NCBI GenBank assembly: GCA_030150795.1
Contig: JASLFF010000556.1
Span: forward strand, 1 to 6,908
From: Terriglobales bacterium
Lineage (GTDB): Bacteria; Acidobacteriota; Terriglobia; Terriglobales; Gp1-AA117
DNA length: 6,908 nucleotides
Reading direction: 5' to 3'
Position numbers and translations under genes: made by a program. The notes below the pieces were generated by a model, which did no database searches, had not been told where the DNA came from, and saw only the letters and a list, made by a program, of their open reading frames with translations. Of this stretch, positions 5,915 through 6,908 are shown piece after piece (the first letter of the stretch is position 1; each line of letters begins with the position of its first letter).

Positions 5915-6908
5915 ATTAGTAATCGGAACAACAGTCTTTATGCTGCTGGGCGCCACCTCTTTTTGGGGCACGCAGGGGCCGACTACCACTCCGCAGCAAA
6001 ACCAGCAGCGGGTTCAGGCCACACCCATACCGCCTGACATCGATCCTTCAGACCCGGCATTGCCATCATGGGCCAAGCCGGCCACGCCTCCGGCTGGAGC
6101 GGCCAATGCTGCATCCAAACCTACACCATCGCCCAATGTACCGGCCGGACAGCAAACGGGCCAGATTCCCGGAAGCGAAGTGGGCGCGGTAACCAAGAGC
6201 GGTGATAGATACACTTTTCGCTCGCAGGTGAATGAAGTTACGCTTTCCGCTACAGTTTTAGATTCGAGACGGCACCTGGTAACGAATCTCACGCCCACCA
6301 ACTTTGCAATTTATGAAGACAATCAGCCGCAGAAGATAACGTCATTCAAACGCGAAGATATCCCTGTCTCCATCGGTATCGTCGTCGATAATTCCGGCTC
6401 GATGCGGACCAAGCGTGCCGCGGTAACGAAGGCTGTTCTTAACCTTATCCAGGCAAGCAACCCGCAGGACGAAGTTTTTGTCGTGAATTTCAATGACGAC
6501 CCTTATTTGGACCAGGACTTTACCAACAAATTAGGTCCTCTCCACGAGGCGCTGGATCGCGTTGATTCCCGCGGCGGCACCGCACTCTATGACGCGGTGA
6601 TAGCCTCCGCCGATCATCTGGCTAAGGGCGCGAAAAAGGAAAAGAAAGTACTCCTTGTCGTAACGGACGGCGTGGACAATGAGAGCAGGGAATCGCTCGA
6701 ATCCGCGATCAGGAAAGTCCAGGACGATAACGGGCCGACAATTTATACCATCGGCATTCTGGGCGACGAGCCGGGAATAAAAAGAGCCAAGCGCGCTTTG
6801 CAGAGTCTTTCTGACCAGACCGGCGGCGTGGCTTTCTTCCCCAAAGATTTGATGGAAGTGGATGAAATCAGCCAGGAAGTGGCACGCGACATCCGGAACC
6901 AATACAGC
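5898..6908 (+). CDS. Second VWA-domain protein of the same family, cut by the window end
   Basis: The frame is open for 337 codons from ATG 5898 to the last base, with no stop, so the gene is partial at its 3' end. The N-terminus MRLRNK plus LVIGTTVFMLLGATSFWG (7-24) is a good export signal; the in-frame ATG at 5940 would destroy it. A Pro/Ala/Gln/Thr-rich, low-complexity linker covers about 26-100, much longer than in the first VWA protein. A beta region (107-150, VNEVTLSATVLD to KITSF) precedes the VWA domain. The MIDAS is intact: D164-N-S-G-S168, T228 in GGTALYDA, and D257 in VTDGVDN. The last visible residues, RDIRNQYS, align with the RNQYVLGYRP block of the first protein, so only about 50 residues should be missing. 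The shared NPQDE and FND motifs show the two are paralogues. The start overlaps the first gene by 17 nt with a weak GGGA site, implying co-transcription and coupling. Confidence 0.92.
   Translation, partial: MRLRNKLVIGTTVFMLLGATSFWGTQGPTTTPQQNQQRVQATPIPPDIDPSDPALPSWAKPATPPAGAANAASKPTPSPNVPAGQQTGQIPGSEVGAVTKSGDRYTFRSQVNEVTLSATVLDSRRHLVTNLTPTNFAIYEDNQPQKITSFKREDIPVSIGIVVDNSGSMRTKRAAVTKAVLNLIQASNPQDEVFVVNFNDDPYLDQDFTNKLGPLHEALDRVDSRGGTALYDAVIASADHLAKGAKKEKKVLLVVTDGVDNESRESLESAIRKVQDDNGPTIYTIGILGDEPGIKRAKRALQSLSDQTGGVAFFPKDLMEVDEISQEVARDIRNQYS

Overview
The window looks like chromosomal DNA from a member of the Acidobacteriota (Terriglobia/Koribacter-like). The main reason is the pair of secreted von Willebrand factor A (VWA) proteins at the right end. 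Their architecture (Sec signal, short beta domain, MIDAS-bearing VWA domain, C-terminal 'RNQYxLGYRP...ARxGYYAP' block) matches the 'VWFA-related Acidobacterial domain' family. Base composition is moderately GC-rich by eye. I see no rRNA, tRNA, CRISPR array, transposase or integrase, so this is not an obvious mobile region.

Layout. (1) 1-216: a leader with two dyad-symmetric elements, then a small plus-strand gene (about 217-474) for an unrecognised basic, CxxC-containing protein. (2) 479-4665: five tightly packed minus-strand genes, read right to left: DUF1015-family protein, periplasmic N-acetylmuramoyl-L-alanine amidase (Amidase_3), membrane-anchored GerMN-domain protein, glutamate racemase (murI) and RNase PH (rph). 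The first three overlap at their junctions (14 and 4 nt), and the next two junctions have gaps of 1 and 7 nt. This strongly suggests one transcript with translational coupling. (3) 4666-4837: a 172-bp divergent intergenic region with an extended -10 promoter candidate facing each way. (4) 4838-6908: two tandem plus-strand VWA genes overlapping by 17 nt; the second runs off the window.

How the genes fit together. MurI makes D-glutamate for peptidoglycan stem peptides. The amidase cleaves stem peptides from glycan, and the GerMN protein is probably an envelope partner, so the core of the operon is cell-wall synthesis and remodelling. RNase PH (tRNA 3' processing) travels with murI and gerM in other phyla too; from memory, Bacillus subtilis has racE-gerM-rph. 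The operon therefore appears to be an ancient linkage rather than a sporulation locus. The DUF1015 gene at the head has no established role. The two VWA proteins are predicted to be exported and to bind a divalent cation, and their function is unknown.

Nothing here is clearly a new defence or mobile system. The least understood parts are the VWA pair, the DUF1015 protein and the small CxxC protein with its dyad-rich leader.
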